Shown here in pieces: positions 39,350 through 48,095 of a DNA stretch of 50,881 nt. The position numbers were made by a program, and so were the translations under genes. Source of the DNA: Mycobacterium pinniadriaticum (GTDB lineage Bacteria; Actinomycetota; Actinomycetes; Mycobacteriales; Mycobacteriaceae); NCBI RefSeq assembly GCF_026242045.1, contig NZ_JAPJDO010000040.1, positions 1 to 50,881 on the forward strand. Direction: 5' to 3'. Position 1 is the first letter of the stretch. Each line of letters opens with the position of its first letter. The notes beneath the pieces are model-generated. The model was given only the letters and a program-made list of their open reading frames with translations. It had not been told where the DNA came from and made no database searches.

Positions 39350-40960
39350 ATGGGCGCAGGCGACGACGCACTCGACGTGGTGGTGGTCGGCGCCGGGTTC
39401 GCCGGGCTCTACGCGCTGCACAGGTTCCGCCAGCAGGGGCTGTCGGTACGGGTCTTCGAGGCGGCCCCCGAGGTGGGCGGCACCTGGTATTTCAACCGGT
39501 ACCCCGGGGCGCGGTGTGACGTCGAGAGCGTCGACTACAGCTACTCGTTCTCCGATGAGTTGCAGCAGGAATGGACGTGGACCGAGAAGTACGCCGCCCA
39601 GTCGGAGATCCTCGCCTACGTCAACTGGGTCGCCGACAAGCTGGACCTGCGCCGTGACATCACCTTCGACACCCGGGTGACGTCGGCCGTGCTCGACGAG
39701 GCCACCGTGCGATGGTCGGTGACCACCGAGGAGGGGCAGACCGTCACCGCCCGGTTCGTCGTCATGGCCACCGGCGCGTTGTCCGCGGCCCTCACACCGG
39801 AGTTCGACGGTCTGGACACCTTCGGCGGCCAGATCTACCACACCGCGCACTGGCCACCCGAAGACGTGGACTTCACCGGCAGGCGGGTAGCCGTCATCGG
39901 CACGGGTTCCTCAGGGATCCAATCGATTCCGATCATCGCCGAGCAGGCCGAGCACCTGTACGTCTTCCAGCGCACCCCCAACTACAGCATCCCGGCGGGC
40001 AACAGCCCCCTGACGCCCGAGCAGGTCGCCGAGGTCAAGGCCACCTACGCCGAACGGCGGCGGGCCTCGATGCGCAGCGGCGGCGGCTCGCCGTATGTCG
40101 GGACGACCAAACGGACCATGGAGGTGTCACCGGAGGAGCGGCGGGCGGCCTTCGAGAAACGTTGGCGCCTCGGCGGTGTGCTGTACTCCAAGACGTTTCC
40201 CGACCAGATGACCAACTCCGAAGCCAACGACGAGGCACGCAGATTCTGGGTGGAGAAGATTCGTGCGGTCATCGATGACCCGCGGGTCGCCGAGTTGCTG
40301 ATCCCCGACGACCATCCGATCGGGGCAAAACGAATCTGCACCGACTCCAACTACTTCCAGACCTTCAATCGGCCCAACGTGACGCTGATCAGCGTGCGCC
40401 GGACACCGATCGAGTCGATCGACGAGACCGGCATCAACATCCCCGACGTCCACATCGACCTCGACGCGATCGTGTTCGCCACCGGATTCGACGCGCTCAC
40501 CGGTGCGTTGGGCAAGATCGACATCGTCGGACGCGGGGGAGAGCGCCTGCGCGACGACTGGGCGCAAGGCCCACGCAGCTATCTCGGACTGGGGGTCGAC
40601 GGCTTCCCGAATCTGTTCGTCATCACCGGCCCGGGCGCCCCGGCGGTGCTGGCCAACATGGTCCTGCATGCCGAGGCGCACGTGGACTGGATCGCCGACG
40701 CGATCGGCTATCTCGACGGACACGGCTACCTCGGCATCGAGGCGACACCCGAGGCCGTCGAGAAGTGGCTCGCCGAACTCGATCGGCGCGCCGCAACCAC
40801 CCTGTTCCCGCGGGCCAATTCCTGGTACATGGGCGCGAACGTGCCCGGCAAACCCCGGGGCTTCATGCTGTTCATCGGCGGATTCGGCGTCTACAACGAC
40901 ATCTGCGCCGACGTCGCCGCCACCGGCTACCCGGGCTTCGAGCTGATCAAGACACCCTGA
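39350..40960 (+). CDS. Baeyer-Villiger flavin monooxygenase
   Basis: A 536-residue class B flavin monooxygenase. FAD motif VVVGAGFAGLYAL at residues 10-22, NADPH motif VAVIGTGSSGIQSI at about residues 180-193, and between them the Baeyer-Villiger fingerprint FGGQIYHTAHWP (F-x-G-x3-H-x3-W-P). These enzymes insert oxygen beside a ketone to give an ester or lactone. Within a steroid cassette the likely substrates are a cyclic ketone, a D-ring 17-ketone or a side-chain ketone; the choice is inference. Convergent with the HsaD-like gene, 8 bp apart. Confidence 0.9.
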   Translation: MGAGDDALDVVVVGAGFAGLYALHRFRQQGLSVRVFEAAPEVGGTWYFNRYPGARCDVESVDYSYSFSDELQQEWTWTEKYAAQSEILAYVNWVADKLDLRRDITFDTRVTSAVLDEATVRWSVTTEEGQTVTARFVVMATGALSAALTPEFDGLDTFGGQIYHTAHWPPEDVDFTGRRVAVIGTGSSGIQSIPIIAEQAEHLYVFQRTPNYSIPAGNSPLTPEQVAEVKATYAERRRASMRSGGGSPYVGTTKRTMEVSPEERRAAFEKRWRLGGVLYSKTFPDQMTNSEANDEARRFWVEKIRAVIDDPRVAELLIPDDHPIGAKRICTDSNYFQTFNRPNVTLISVRRTPIESIDETGINIPDVHIDLDAIVFATGFDALTGALGKIDIVGRGGERLRDDWAQGPRSYLGLGVDGFPNLFVITGPGAPAVLANMVLHAEAHVDWIADAIGYLDGHGYLGIEATPEAVEKWLAELDRRAATTLFPRANSWYMGANVPGKPRGFMLFIGGFGVYNDICADVAATGYPGFELIKTP

Positions 40961-40968
40961 GACAAGGG

Positions 40969-41823
40969 CTAATCGCGCTGCAGGAACGCCATCACCGTGC
41001 TCTCGAAGGCCTCCTTGGCCTCGATCATCACCCAGTGCCCGCAGTTGGGGAACACGTGCAGTTCGGCGTTTTCGATGGTGCGCATCGGGATCAGCGCCAT
41101 GTCCAGCGGGCTGACCCGGTCGTCACGGCCCCACGTCAGCAGGGTGGGCGCTTTCACCTTGTGCATGATGGCCCAGGGCAGCGGGAAATCGGCGTTGCGC
41201 ATCATCTTGGTCATGGCCGCGAACGCGGCCTTGCCGTACATCCGTCGCGCGCTGGCCAGCGTCTCGGGGTCGGTGGCCAACTCCCAGCGCTCCTCGATGA
41301 GCTGCTCGGTCACCAGCGCCGGGTCGTAGACCATCGAATTGAGCCAGTCGACGAGCCGCTGCCGAGTCGGGTCCTCGGTGAATTCCTGCAGCAGCCGGAT
41401 GCCCTCGCTGGGGCCTGAACTGAAGATGTTGGTGCCGATACCGCCGATGGTCACCAGTTTGCCGATCCGGTCGGAAAAGTTGATCGCGAAGTTGATACCG
41501 ACGCCGCCGCCCATCGAGTTGCCGATCACGTCGACTCGGTCCAGTTCCAAAGCGTCGACGAAGGCCGGCACCGCGATTTGGGCGTCCAGCATCGGATGGC
41601 CGCCGAAATCGTCGCTCACCCCGAAGCCGGGAAACTCCAGCACCAGGCATCGGTAGTGCTGGGCGAAGAATCCGAGGTTGCCGCGGAAATTGCGCCAACC
41701 GGTGACACCCGGTCCAGACCCGTGCAGCAATAGCAGTACCGGGCCGTCGCCGGCCTCGTGGTAACGCAGAACACCCTTCTCGGTGGCGATCTCGCGCAGC
41801 GTGCCTTCGTATGTCGTATCCAC
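40969..41823 (-). CDS. hsaD: HsaD-like meta-cleavage product hydrolase
   Basis: 284 residues from the GTG at 41823 (a TTG at 41859 would add 12). An alpha/beta hydrolase of the C-C bond family: oxyanion region LLHGSGPGVTGWRNF, nucleophile elbow DVIGNSMGGG, acid in TWGRDDRVSPLD and His in FPNCGHWVMIE. The stretch TEDPTRQRLVDWLNSMVYDPALVTEQLI parallels HsaD, which splits the seco-steroid ring product 4,9-DSHA. Similarity is moderate, so it is a paralogue. It is divergent from the cyclase gene 165 bp away. Confidence 0.82.
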   Translation of the reverse strand: MDTTYEGTLREIATEKGVLRYHEAGDGPVLLLLHGSGPGVTGWRNFRGNLGFFAQHYRCLVLEFPGFGVSDDFGGHPMLDAQIAVPAFVDALELDRVDVIGNSMGGGVGINFAINFSDRIGKLVTIGGIGTNIFSSGPSEGIRLLQEFTEDPTRQRLVDWLNSMVYDPALVTEQLIEERWELATDPETLASARRMYGKAAFAAMTKMMRNADFPLPWAIMHKVKAPTLLTWGRDDRVSPLDMALIPMRTIENAELHVFPNCGHWVMIEAKEAFESTVMAFLQRD

Positions 41824-41987
41824 GGGTGCTATCCGAACACTTGTCGGCGCCCGGCTCAACTACCGGGTCCCGCCGACCGGGCCCGTTTGACCGCTGGCCA
41901 CAACCGTCACATCGGCCTCATTTGCCACATCTGGCTGGTAATCTGCACCCGGGTCCCCAGCTGCGGGGTGACCGCGAAGGGGTACCG

Positions 41988-44180
41988 ATGTCGCAAAGCG
42001 CTGAGCCGGGGGCGGCGCAGCCCACGGCGGCACCCGACAAGCCGACGATGCTGGACCGTTTTCGCCGTGATCGGCTGCTGGCCAGGGTGAGCATCCAATC
42101 GAAACTGATCCTGATGCTGGTGTTGTGCACCATCCTGGCCGCGACGGTGGTGGGGGGCATCGCCTTCCAGGTCGGCCGAACAGCGCTGCGTACCGCAGTG
42201 TTCAATCGGCTCATCGAAATCCGTGAGGCACAGTCACGCGCACTCGAGGGCCAATTCGGGGATTTGAAGAACTCACTGGCCATCTATGCCCGCGGAACCA
42301 CCACGTCGGATGCGCTCGCGGCCTTCACGAGCGGGTTCGATCAGCTCGGCGACGCCCCGGTGAGCCCGTCTCAATGGCAGGGCGTCCTGGATTACTACAA
42401 CACCTTCATCAAGCAGACCGCCCAGCACAGTGGCACCGAGTTGGATGCCGCCGCGCTGTTGCCCACCTCGAATGCTCAGCGCTACCTGCAGGCCAACTAC
42501 ACCGTGCGGTCGCCGAACACGGGTGGGGCCGTCGCCGTGGACGATGCCCACGACGGAAGCCCGTGGTCGGCGGCCAATGCGCGGTACCAGGAATTCTTCC
42601 GGGAAATCGTCACGCGGTTCGAATTCCAGGACGCGCTGCTCATCGACGGCCGCGGCAACGTGGTGTACAGCGCCGACAAGGGTGTGGACCTGGGCACCAA
42701 CATCGTTACCGGGCCCTACGCCGGATCCAAGCTGCATGTCGCCTACTTGAAGGCGATGTCGGCCAACACCGTCGACTACGTCGGACTGACCGACTTCGAG
42801 TTCTACCAACCGGCCCAGATGCAACCCACCGCATGGATGGTCGCCCCGATCGCCCCCGCCGGGAAAACCGAGGGCGTGCTGGCGCTGCAGTTCCCGATCG
42901 CCAAGATCAACCGGTTGATGACGCTCGACCGGAAGTGGTCCGACGCCGGGCTCGGTACGACCGGGGAGACGTTCCTGGTCGGCTCCGACGGGCTCATGCG
43001 GTCGGATTCCCGGCTGTTCCTCACCGATCCCGAGCAATACAAGTCCGACGTCGTCGCGGCTGGGACTCCCGCCGAAGTCGCGGAGCTGGCCATCCGGCTG
43101 GGGGGCACCACCCTGGTACAGCCAGACCCGTCAGCAGCCGCCTCGAACGCGCGGCGCGGCGAGACCGGAACACTGATCTCCGAGGACTATCTCGGGAATC
43201 TGGCCCTGCAGTCCTACGCCCCGCTCCCGGACCACGATTCGGGGCTGCAGTGGTCGATCATCGCCAAGATCGACACCGCGGAGGCGTTCGCGCGGGAATC
43301 GTCGTTCACCCGCACGATGGTGCTGAGCACCGTCGGCATGATCTTTATCGTTTGCGTGCTCGCGGTCTACCTCGCCCAGGTGTTCGTGCGGCCGATCCGG
43401 CGGCTGGAGGCAGGCGCACAACGCATCGCCGCCGGCGACTACCTGGTTGCCATACCCGTGGAGACCCGAGACGAGCTCGGCGACCTCACGCAGGCGTTCA
43501 ACGAGATGAGCCGCAGCCTGACCGTCAAGGACGATCTGCTCAAGCAGCAGCGGCGCGAAAACGACGATCTGCTCAAATCACTGATGCCCGAACCGGTGAT
43601 CGAACGTTTCCGGCGAGGCGAGGAGACGATCGCCACCGAACATCACGATGTCACCGTGATCTTCGCCGATCTCATCGGCCTGGACCGCCTGCAGTCGCAG
43701 ATGACCCCGTCCGAATACCTGGCTTTGGGCAACGAGTTGATCCGCCAGATCGAGGCCGCCGCAGCAGATCTGGGTATCGAGAGCGTCCACACCGTGCGCA
43801 ACGGATACCTCGCGAGTTGTGGGCTGACCGTGCCGAGGCTGGACAACGTGCGCCGCACGGTGGACTTCGCCCTCGAATGCCAGCGGGTCGTGGAACGGTT
43901 CAGCAGTGAGGCGGGAGTCGAGTTGAGCCTGCGCGCCGGTATCGACACCGGCGATGTGGGCAGCGGTCTGATGGGCAGTCCCTCGGTGGTCTACGACATG
44001 TGGGGCGACGCGGTGAACCTGGCTCATCAGGTCAAGGATGGCTCGCCGCGGCCGGGTATCTACGTCACGTCCCGGGTGTACGAATCCCTGCGCGACACCG
44101 TGGCGTTCACCGAGGCGGGCACCGTCACCGTCGACGGCACCGCGCAACCCATTTGGCAGGTGTCGGAGGGTGCGCAATGA
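41988..44180 (+). CDS. Degenerate class III cyclase with dCache and HAMP, Rv2435c-like
   Basis: 730 residues, the length I recall for Rv2435c. Layout: helix 1 near residues 40-65, an extracellular dCache-type sensor (about 70-450), helix 2 (about 460-480), HAMP (VRPIRRLEAGAQRIAAGDY), and a class III cyclase domain. The first metal Asp is present (VIFADLIGL), but the motif normally KxxGD is VHTVRNGYLA (Lys and second metal Asp lost) and the last one ends VNLAHQ where an Arg is expected. Catalysis is therefore doubtful; it may be a nucleotide sensor. GAAGGGG precedes the ATG. ATGA overlap with the channel gene. Confidence 0.85.
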   Translation: MSQSAEPGAAQPTAAPDKPTMLDRFRRDRLLARVSIQSKLILMLVLCTILAATVVGGIAFQVGRTALRTAVFNRLIEIREAQSRALEGQFGDLKNSLAIYARGTTTSDALAAFTSGFDQLGDAPVSPSQWQGVLDYYNTFIKQTAQHSGTELDAAALLPTSNAQRYLQANYTVRSPNTGGAVAVDDAHDGSPWSAANARYQEFFREIVTRFEFQDALLIDGRGNVVYSADKGVDLGTNIVTGPYAGSKLHVAYLKAMSANTVDYVGLTDFEFYQPAQMQPTAWMVAPIAPAGKTEGVLALQFPIAKINRLMTLDRKWSDAGLGTTGETFLVGSDGLMRSDSRLFLTDPEQYKSDVVAAGTPAEVAELAIRLGGTTLVQPDPSAAASNARRGETGTLISEDYLGNLALQSYAPLPDHDSGLQWSIIAKIDTAEAFARESSFTRTMVLSTVGMIFIVCVLAVYLAQVFVRPIRRLEAGAQRIAAGDYLVAIPVETRDELGDLTQAFNEMSRSLTVKDDLLKQQRRENDDLLKSLMPEPVIERFRRGEETIATEHHDVTVIFADLIGLDRLQSQMTPSEYLALGNELIRQIEAAAADLGIESVHTVRNGYLASCGLTVPRLDNVRRTVDFALECQRVVERFSSEAGVELSLRAGIDTGDVGSGLMGSPSVVYDMWGDAVNLAHQVKDGSPRPGIYVTSRVYESLRDTVAFTEAGTVTVDGTAQPIWQVSEGAQ

Positions 44181-45598
44181 GCGACGTCTTCGCCTCCGCG
44201 TGGTTCTACTGGGCGGTCGGCATCGCCATCGGGCTACCGCTCGGAATGGTCCTGCTCACCGAGTGGCAGCACGCGTTGCGCCGCAGGAACAGTGTCCTGG
44301 CCAAGCCGGTCACCCTGCTGCGCAATTACCTGCTGCCGCTGGTCGCCCTGCTGTTGTTGATGGTCGAAGCCAGTCAGGTGCCGGCCGGATCCACCTCGGT
44401 GCGGATGATCGGCACGTTGGTGGCCTTCGTCGTGCTGGTGCTGCTGCTGTCGGGGGTCAATGCCGCGCTGTTCCAGGGCGCCCCGGAGGGCAGCTGGCGC
44501 AAGCGGATTCCCGGAATCTTCCTCGACGTCGCTCGCTTTCTGCTGATCGCCGTCGGCCTCGCGATGATCTTCGCCTACATCTGGGGCGCCAACGTGAAGG
44601 GTCTGTTCACGGCGCTGGGCATCACCTCGATCGTCGTCGGCCTGACCCTGCAGAACTCGGTCGGCCAGATCATCTCCGGACTGCTGATGCTCTTCGAGCA
44701 GCCGTTCAAGATCGGGGACTGGCTGGACACTCCGGCCGCCAGGGGCCGGGTCATCGAGGTCAACTGGCGCGCCGTTCACCTCGAGACCGGCACCGGTCTG
44801 CAGATCACGCCCAATTCGGTGCTGGCCGGTGCGTCGTTCGCCAACTTGAGTCGCCCCGCGGGCAAGCACACCATCACGGTGACGAGCGTGTTCTCGGTGG
44901 ACGACGCCCCCGACGAGGTCTGCGCCATGCTGGTGCGCGTCGCCGCCGAACTGCCGCAATGTCACCCGGATCGCACTCCGACAGCGGTTCCATTGGGCGC
45001 CAAGGAGTTTCAGACGACAATTCCGTTGCGCACGCCGGCCGATGATGGGAAGGCCAAGGCGACGTTCCTGCGCTGGATCTGGTATTCGGCCCGCCGGGCC
45101 GGCCTGAGTCTCGACGAAGCCGACGACCAGTTCACCACGCCGGACCGCGTCGCCGCGGCGATCCGCTCGGTGGTGGCATCGCCGTTGCGCCTGGATCGCG
45201 ACGAGCAGCAGCGACTGGTCGAGCATGCCACCATGGAGCGTTATGGCGACGGGGAACTCATCCAGCGTTCCGGTGAGGTGCCCACCGGCATCAAGTTCAT
45301 CCTGTCCGGTGAAGTCACCATGACCGCGGCAGCAGAGGACGGCACGGAGGTGGTGATCGGCAGCCACGAGCGGGGGTCCTTTCTGGGCCAGAGCACCCTG
45401 ACCCGTCAACCGGTGATCGGCTGGTCGTATGCCGTCGGCGAGGTCACCATGGTCTGCATCGAGCGCGAGCAGGTCGAGGCGATCGTCTCCGACAACCCGT
45501 TGCTGCTACAGGAATTCGGGCGGACGATCGAACAACGGCGGGCCAATGTGCTGCGCGCCGTGGCGGCGAGCGGGAGCAATGACCACTCCGGAACATGA
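44177..45598 (+). CDS. MscS-type channel with C-terminal cNMP-binding domain, Rv2434c-like
   Basis: A 473-residue membrane protein. Helices near residues 10-30, 48-68, 80-100 and 118-140 lead to the MscS pore and beta domain (GLTLQNSVGQIISGLLMLFEQPFKIGDWL). The C-terminal 140 residues form a cyclic-nucleotide-binding domain (YGDGELIQRSGEVPTGIKFILSGEV; HERGSFLGQSTL) with the GE phosphate cassette partly replaced. Coupling to a cyclase-like sensor by ATGA overlap matches the M. tuberculosis pair Rv2435c-Rv2434c and suggests that the two proteins form one membrane device. Confidence 0.88.
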   Translation: MSDVFASAWFYWAVGIAIGLPLGMVLLTEWQHALRRRNSVLAKPVTLLRNYLLPLVALLLLMVEASQVPAGSTSVRMIGTLVAFVVLVLLLSGVNAALFQGAPEGSWRKRIPGIFLDVARFLLIAVGLAMIFAYIWGANVKGLFTALGITSIVVGLTLQNSVGQIISGLLMLFEQPFKIGDWLDTPAARGRVIEVNWRAVHLETGTGLQITPNSVLAGASFANLSRPAGKHTITVTSVFSVDDAPDEVCAMLVRVAAELPQCHPDRTPTAVPLGAKEFQTTIPLRTPADDGKAKATFLRWIWYSARRAGLSLDEADDQFTTPDRVAAAIRSVVASPLRLDRDEQQRLVEHATMERYGDGELIQRSGEVPTGIKFILSGEVTMTAAAEDGTEVVIGSHERGSFLGQSTLTRQPVIGWSYAVGEVTMVCIEREQVEAIVSDNPLLLQEFGRTIEQRRANVLRAVAASGSNDHSGT

Positions 45599-46778
45599 TC
45601 TGGTGGTCGTCGGGGCCGGCATCGTCGGTCTGGCGGTAGCCAGGGAGTGGACCCTGCGCCGGCCCGACGATTCGGTGGCCGTCGTCGAACGTGAGGCCGG
45701 CCCGGCCCGCCACCAGACCGGCCACAACTCCGGGGTGATCCACGGCGGCATCTACTATCAGCCAGGATCGCTCAAGGCCCGGTTGTGCGTCGAGGGCGCC
45801 AAGTTGATGTACGAGTACTGTCAGCACAACGCGATCCGCCATGAACGGTGCGGCAAGTTGATCGTCGCGGTGTCCGCGGACGAACTGGGCCGGCTGGACG
45901 ACCTGGAAGCACGCGGCATTGCCAACGCCGTGCCGGGGCTACGCCGGATCGGCGCCGAGGAGATCGCCGAAATCGAACCCAATGCTGTTGGCCTGCAGGC
46001 GCTTCATGCACCAAACACCGGTATCGTCGACTATCCCGCGGTCGCCCGGGCGCTGGTCGACGAACTGACGGGCGCGGGGGTCACGGTGCGGTTCGGGACC
46101 ACGGTCAGCGCGATCGACGGCGCGGAGCGCCCCGTGCTGCACACCGACGGCGGGCCGTTGCGCGCCCGGACCGTCATCGCGTGCGCGGGCCTGTGGGCCG
46201 ACCGGCTCGCGCGCCGCGCCGGAGCGCCACGCGAGCCCCAGATCGTGCCCTTTCGTGGCGCCTACCTCGGGCTCAAGCCCACGCCGCAGCCCCGGCTCAC
46301 CGGGATGATCTACCCGGTGCCCAACCCCGAACTGCCCTTCCTGGGGGTGCACATCACCAAGCACATCACCGGTGAGATGACTCTCGGGCCGACTGCCATG
46401 ATGGTCGGCGCCCGCGACGCATACACGTTGCGACGGTTCAGCATTCGGGACTCCTGGGAGACGTTGACCTGGCCGGGCACCTGGCGGGTGGCAGGACGGT
46501 ACTGGCGGGTGGGTCTCGACGAGATCCGGATGGCGACCAGCCGGCGGGCCTTCGTCACCGCCGCCGCACGGTACATGCCGGGCCTGACGGTGGCAGACCT
46601 GGACGGCAGTGCGCACGCCGGGGTGCGGGCTCAGGCGGTCGGCCGGGACGGCGCACTGGTCGACGACTTCGTCATCTCCCGCGACGGGCACATCTCACAC
46701 GTGCGCAACGCCCCGTCGCCCGCGGCGACCTCGGCGTTCGCGCTGGCCCGCGAGCTCGTCGACCGCGTGACCGGCTGA
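45579..46778 (+). CDS. lhgO: L-2-hydroxyglutarate oxidase
   Basis: A 399-residue DAO-fold flavoprotein. FAD motif LVVVGAGIVGLAVAREW at the N-terminus, then RHQTGHNSGVIHGGIYYQPGSLKARLC, the stretch diagnostic for LhgO/L2HGDH, and LKPTPQPRLTGMIYPVPN in the C-terminal half. The enzyme oxidises L-2-hydroxyglutarate to 2-oxoglutarate. The start overlaps the end of the channel gene by 20 bp. Confidence 0.85.
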   Translation: MTTPEHDLVVVGAGIVGLAVAREWTLRRPDDSVAVVEREAGPARHQTGHNSGVIHGGIYYQPGSLKARLCVEGAKLMYEYCQHNAIRHERCGKLIVAVSADELGRLDDLEARGIANAVPGLRRIGAEEIAEIEPNAVGLQALHAPNTGIVDYPAVARALVDELTGAGVTVRFGTTVSAIDGAERPVLHTDGGPLRARTVIACAGLWADRLARRAGAPREPQIVPFRGAYLGLKPTPQPRLTGMIYPVPNPELPFLGVHITKHITGEMTLGPTAMMVGARDAYTLRRFSIRDSWETLTWPGTWRVAGRYWRVGLDEIRMATSRRAFVTAAARYMPGLTVADLDGSAHAGVRAQAVGRDGALVDDFVISRDGHISHVRNAPSPAATSAFALARELVDRVTG

Positions 46779-46784
46779 GGCGGG

Positions 46785-48095
46785 TCAGTACTGCCGGTAT
46801 CTGCGCTGGACGTGCGCCTGCCGAACCGCGATCTGGCCGGCGCGCTCATCGGCCGAGACGTGGCGGGTGGTCTCCGGGAGGAGGTGGCGGACCTCGCCGA
46901 GTCGCGCTGTCCTGACAGTCAACTCGGGCAGCTGATCCGGGTCTTGCGAATACGTCCACCGGAAGCTCAGGAATCCCTTCGGCAGCCCCGTGGTGTCCAG
47001 CCAGTTCGGTACCCCGGGATCGCTGGCGGCGATGACGTAGCGCACGACGCCGTCGTCATCGGGTTCGGCCTGAAATCCGTTGAGGCTGGATTGATGATTG
47101 GCGTAGTCGAGCGATTCACCCCACAGGTTGCTCAGATGAAATCCGCTGTAGGCCGGAGCGACGGGAACCGTCGCCTCGATCACCAGCGCCTCGTCGGGTC
47201 CCAGGTCGAAAACCCCGCCGGAGTAGACGTTCGTGTTCTGCCCACCTCCGGTGGCCAGGTTCGCGCGCGCGGGGGCGTTCAAACCGTTGCGGGGCATGAA
47301 GGTCACCCCGTCGCCGTTCCGGTCGCCGTGCGCCTCCAGGATGACGTCATAGAACTCGTTCCAGAACCTCATCTGGCCCTCGACGATCTCGCCGGCCCGG
47401 CGCATCCGCGCCGCCGCGCCCGCGGCGTCGATCGGGTCCGGGTGGCGCCCTTGCCGGCCAACCTGCACGATCTGCAGATCGGGGCAGGCCTCGTTGGCCC
47501 AGTCGTGAAACAGCAGGCGCACGATGAGGTATCGGGCTGTCCCGGTCCCGTTGTCGGTGTCCCGTCGGCTGGGGAGGAAGTTGCCGGTGTAGCCGGCGGG
47601 CGCCTGCGGAGCGACCAGGATCTCGAAGTGACCATCGTCGTCGACCCGCAGCTCGTCGCTGTCCAGCGACCCGGTGATCATCCGGTGTTCCGGGCTGAGC
47701 TCGGCCAGACTTCCCGAGTCGCCGGCGTAGGCCGTGTGTGCCTCGAAGATGATGTACTGCGGCGCTTTTGGCAGCACCGTGCCCTCGATCCGGTACGTGT
47801 GCTCGCCGTCGATGGCCGCGGACAGGTACAAAGCGTCGGCGTTGTCGATGGTGGCCTTGTCGACGGGCTGGATGGCACGGCGGAAGTACGGGAAGGCCGG
47901 GTCTTCGAAGAAGGCGCGCTCGATCGCTGCGAAGGTGAACCCGAGCAGATAGCGGTATCCCTCGGCCAGGCCCCGCTCGCTGGGCGGGGGAGCGTGCAGT
48001 TCCGGAGAGTCGACGCCGTCGCGTGCCCGGTTCAGGGCGGCGGTCAGGTCGTCCCAGGCCGCCCGCATCTCGGCGGCCCCGTGATCAGTTGACAC
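46785..48095 (-). CDS. DUF1214 domain protein
   Basis: A 436-residue protein from the GTG at 48095 with AAGGAG nine bases upstream. The DUF1214 region lies in the C-terminal half (GFHLSNLWGESLDYANHQSSLNG; VPNWLDTTGLPKGFLSFRW), the N-terminal part is a mixed alpha/beta domain (GYRYLLGFTFAAIERAFFEDP). No signal peptide. Family function unknown; members often sit near lipid or steroid genes in mycobacteria. Overlaps the upstream sulfotransferase gene by 11 bp. Confidence 0.78.
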   Translation of the reverse strand: MSTDHGAAEMRAAWDDLTAALNRARDGVDSPELHAPPPSERGLAEGYRYLLGFTFAAIERAFFEDPAFPYFRRAIQPVDKATIDNADALYLSAAIDGEHTYRIEGTVLPKAPQYIIFEAHTAYAGDSGSLAELSPEHRMITGSLDSDELRVDDDGHFEILVAPQAPAGYTGNFLPSRRDTDNGTGTARYLIVRLLFHDWANEACPDLQIVQVGRQGRHPDPIDAAGAAARMRRAGEIVEGQMRFWNEFYDVILEAHGDRNGDGVTFMPRNGLNAPARANLATGGGQNTNVYSGGVFDLGPDEALVIEATVPVAPAYSGFHLSNLWGESLDYANHQSSLNGFQAEPDDDGVVRYVIAASDPGVPNWLDTTGLPKGFLSFRWTYSQDPDQLPELTVRTARLGEVRHLLPETTRHVSADERAGQIAVRQAHVQRRYRQY

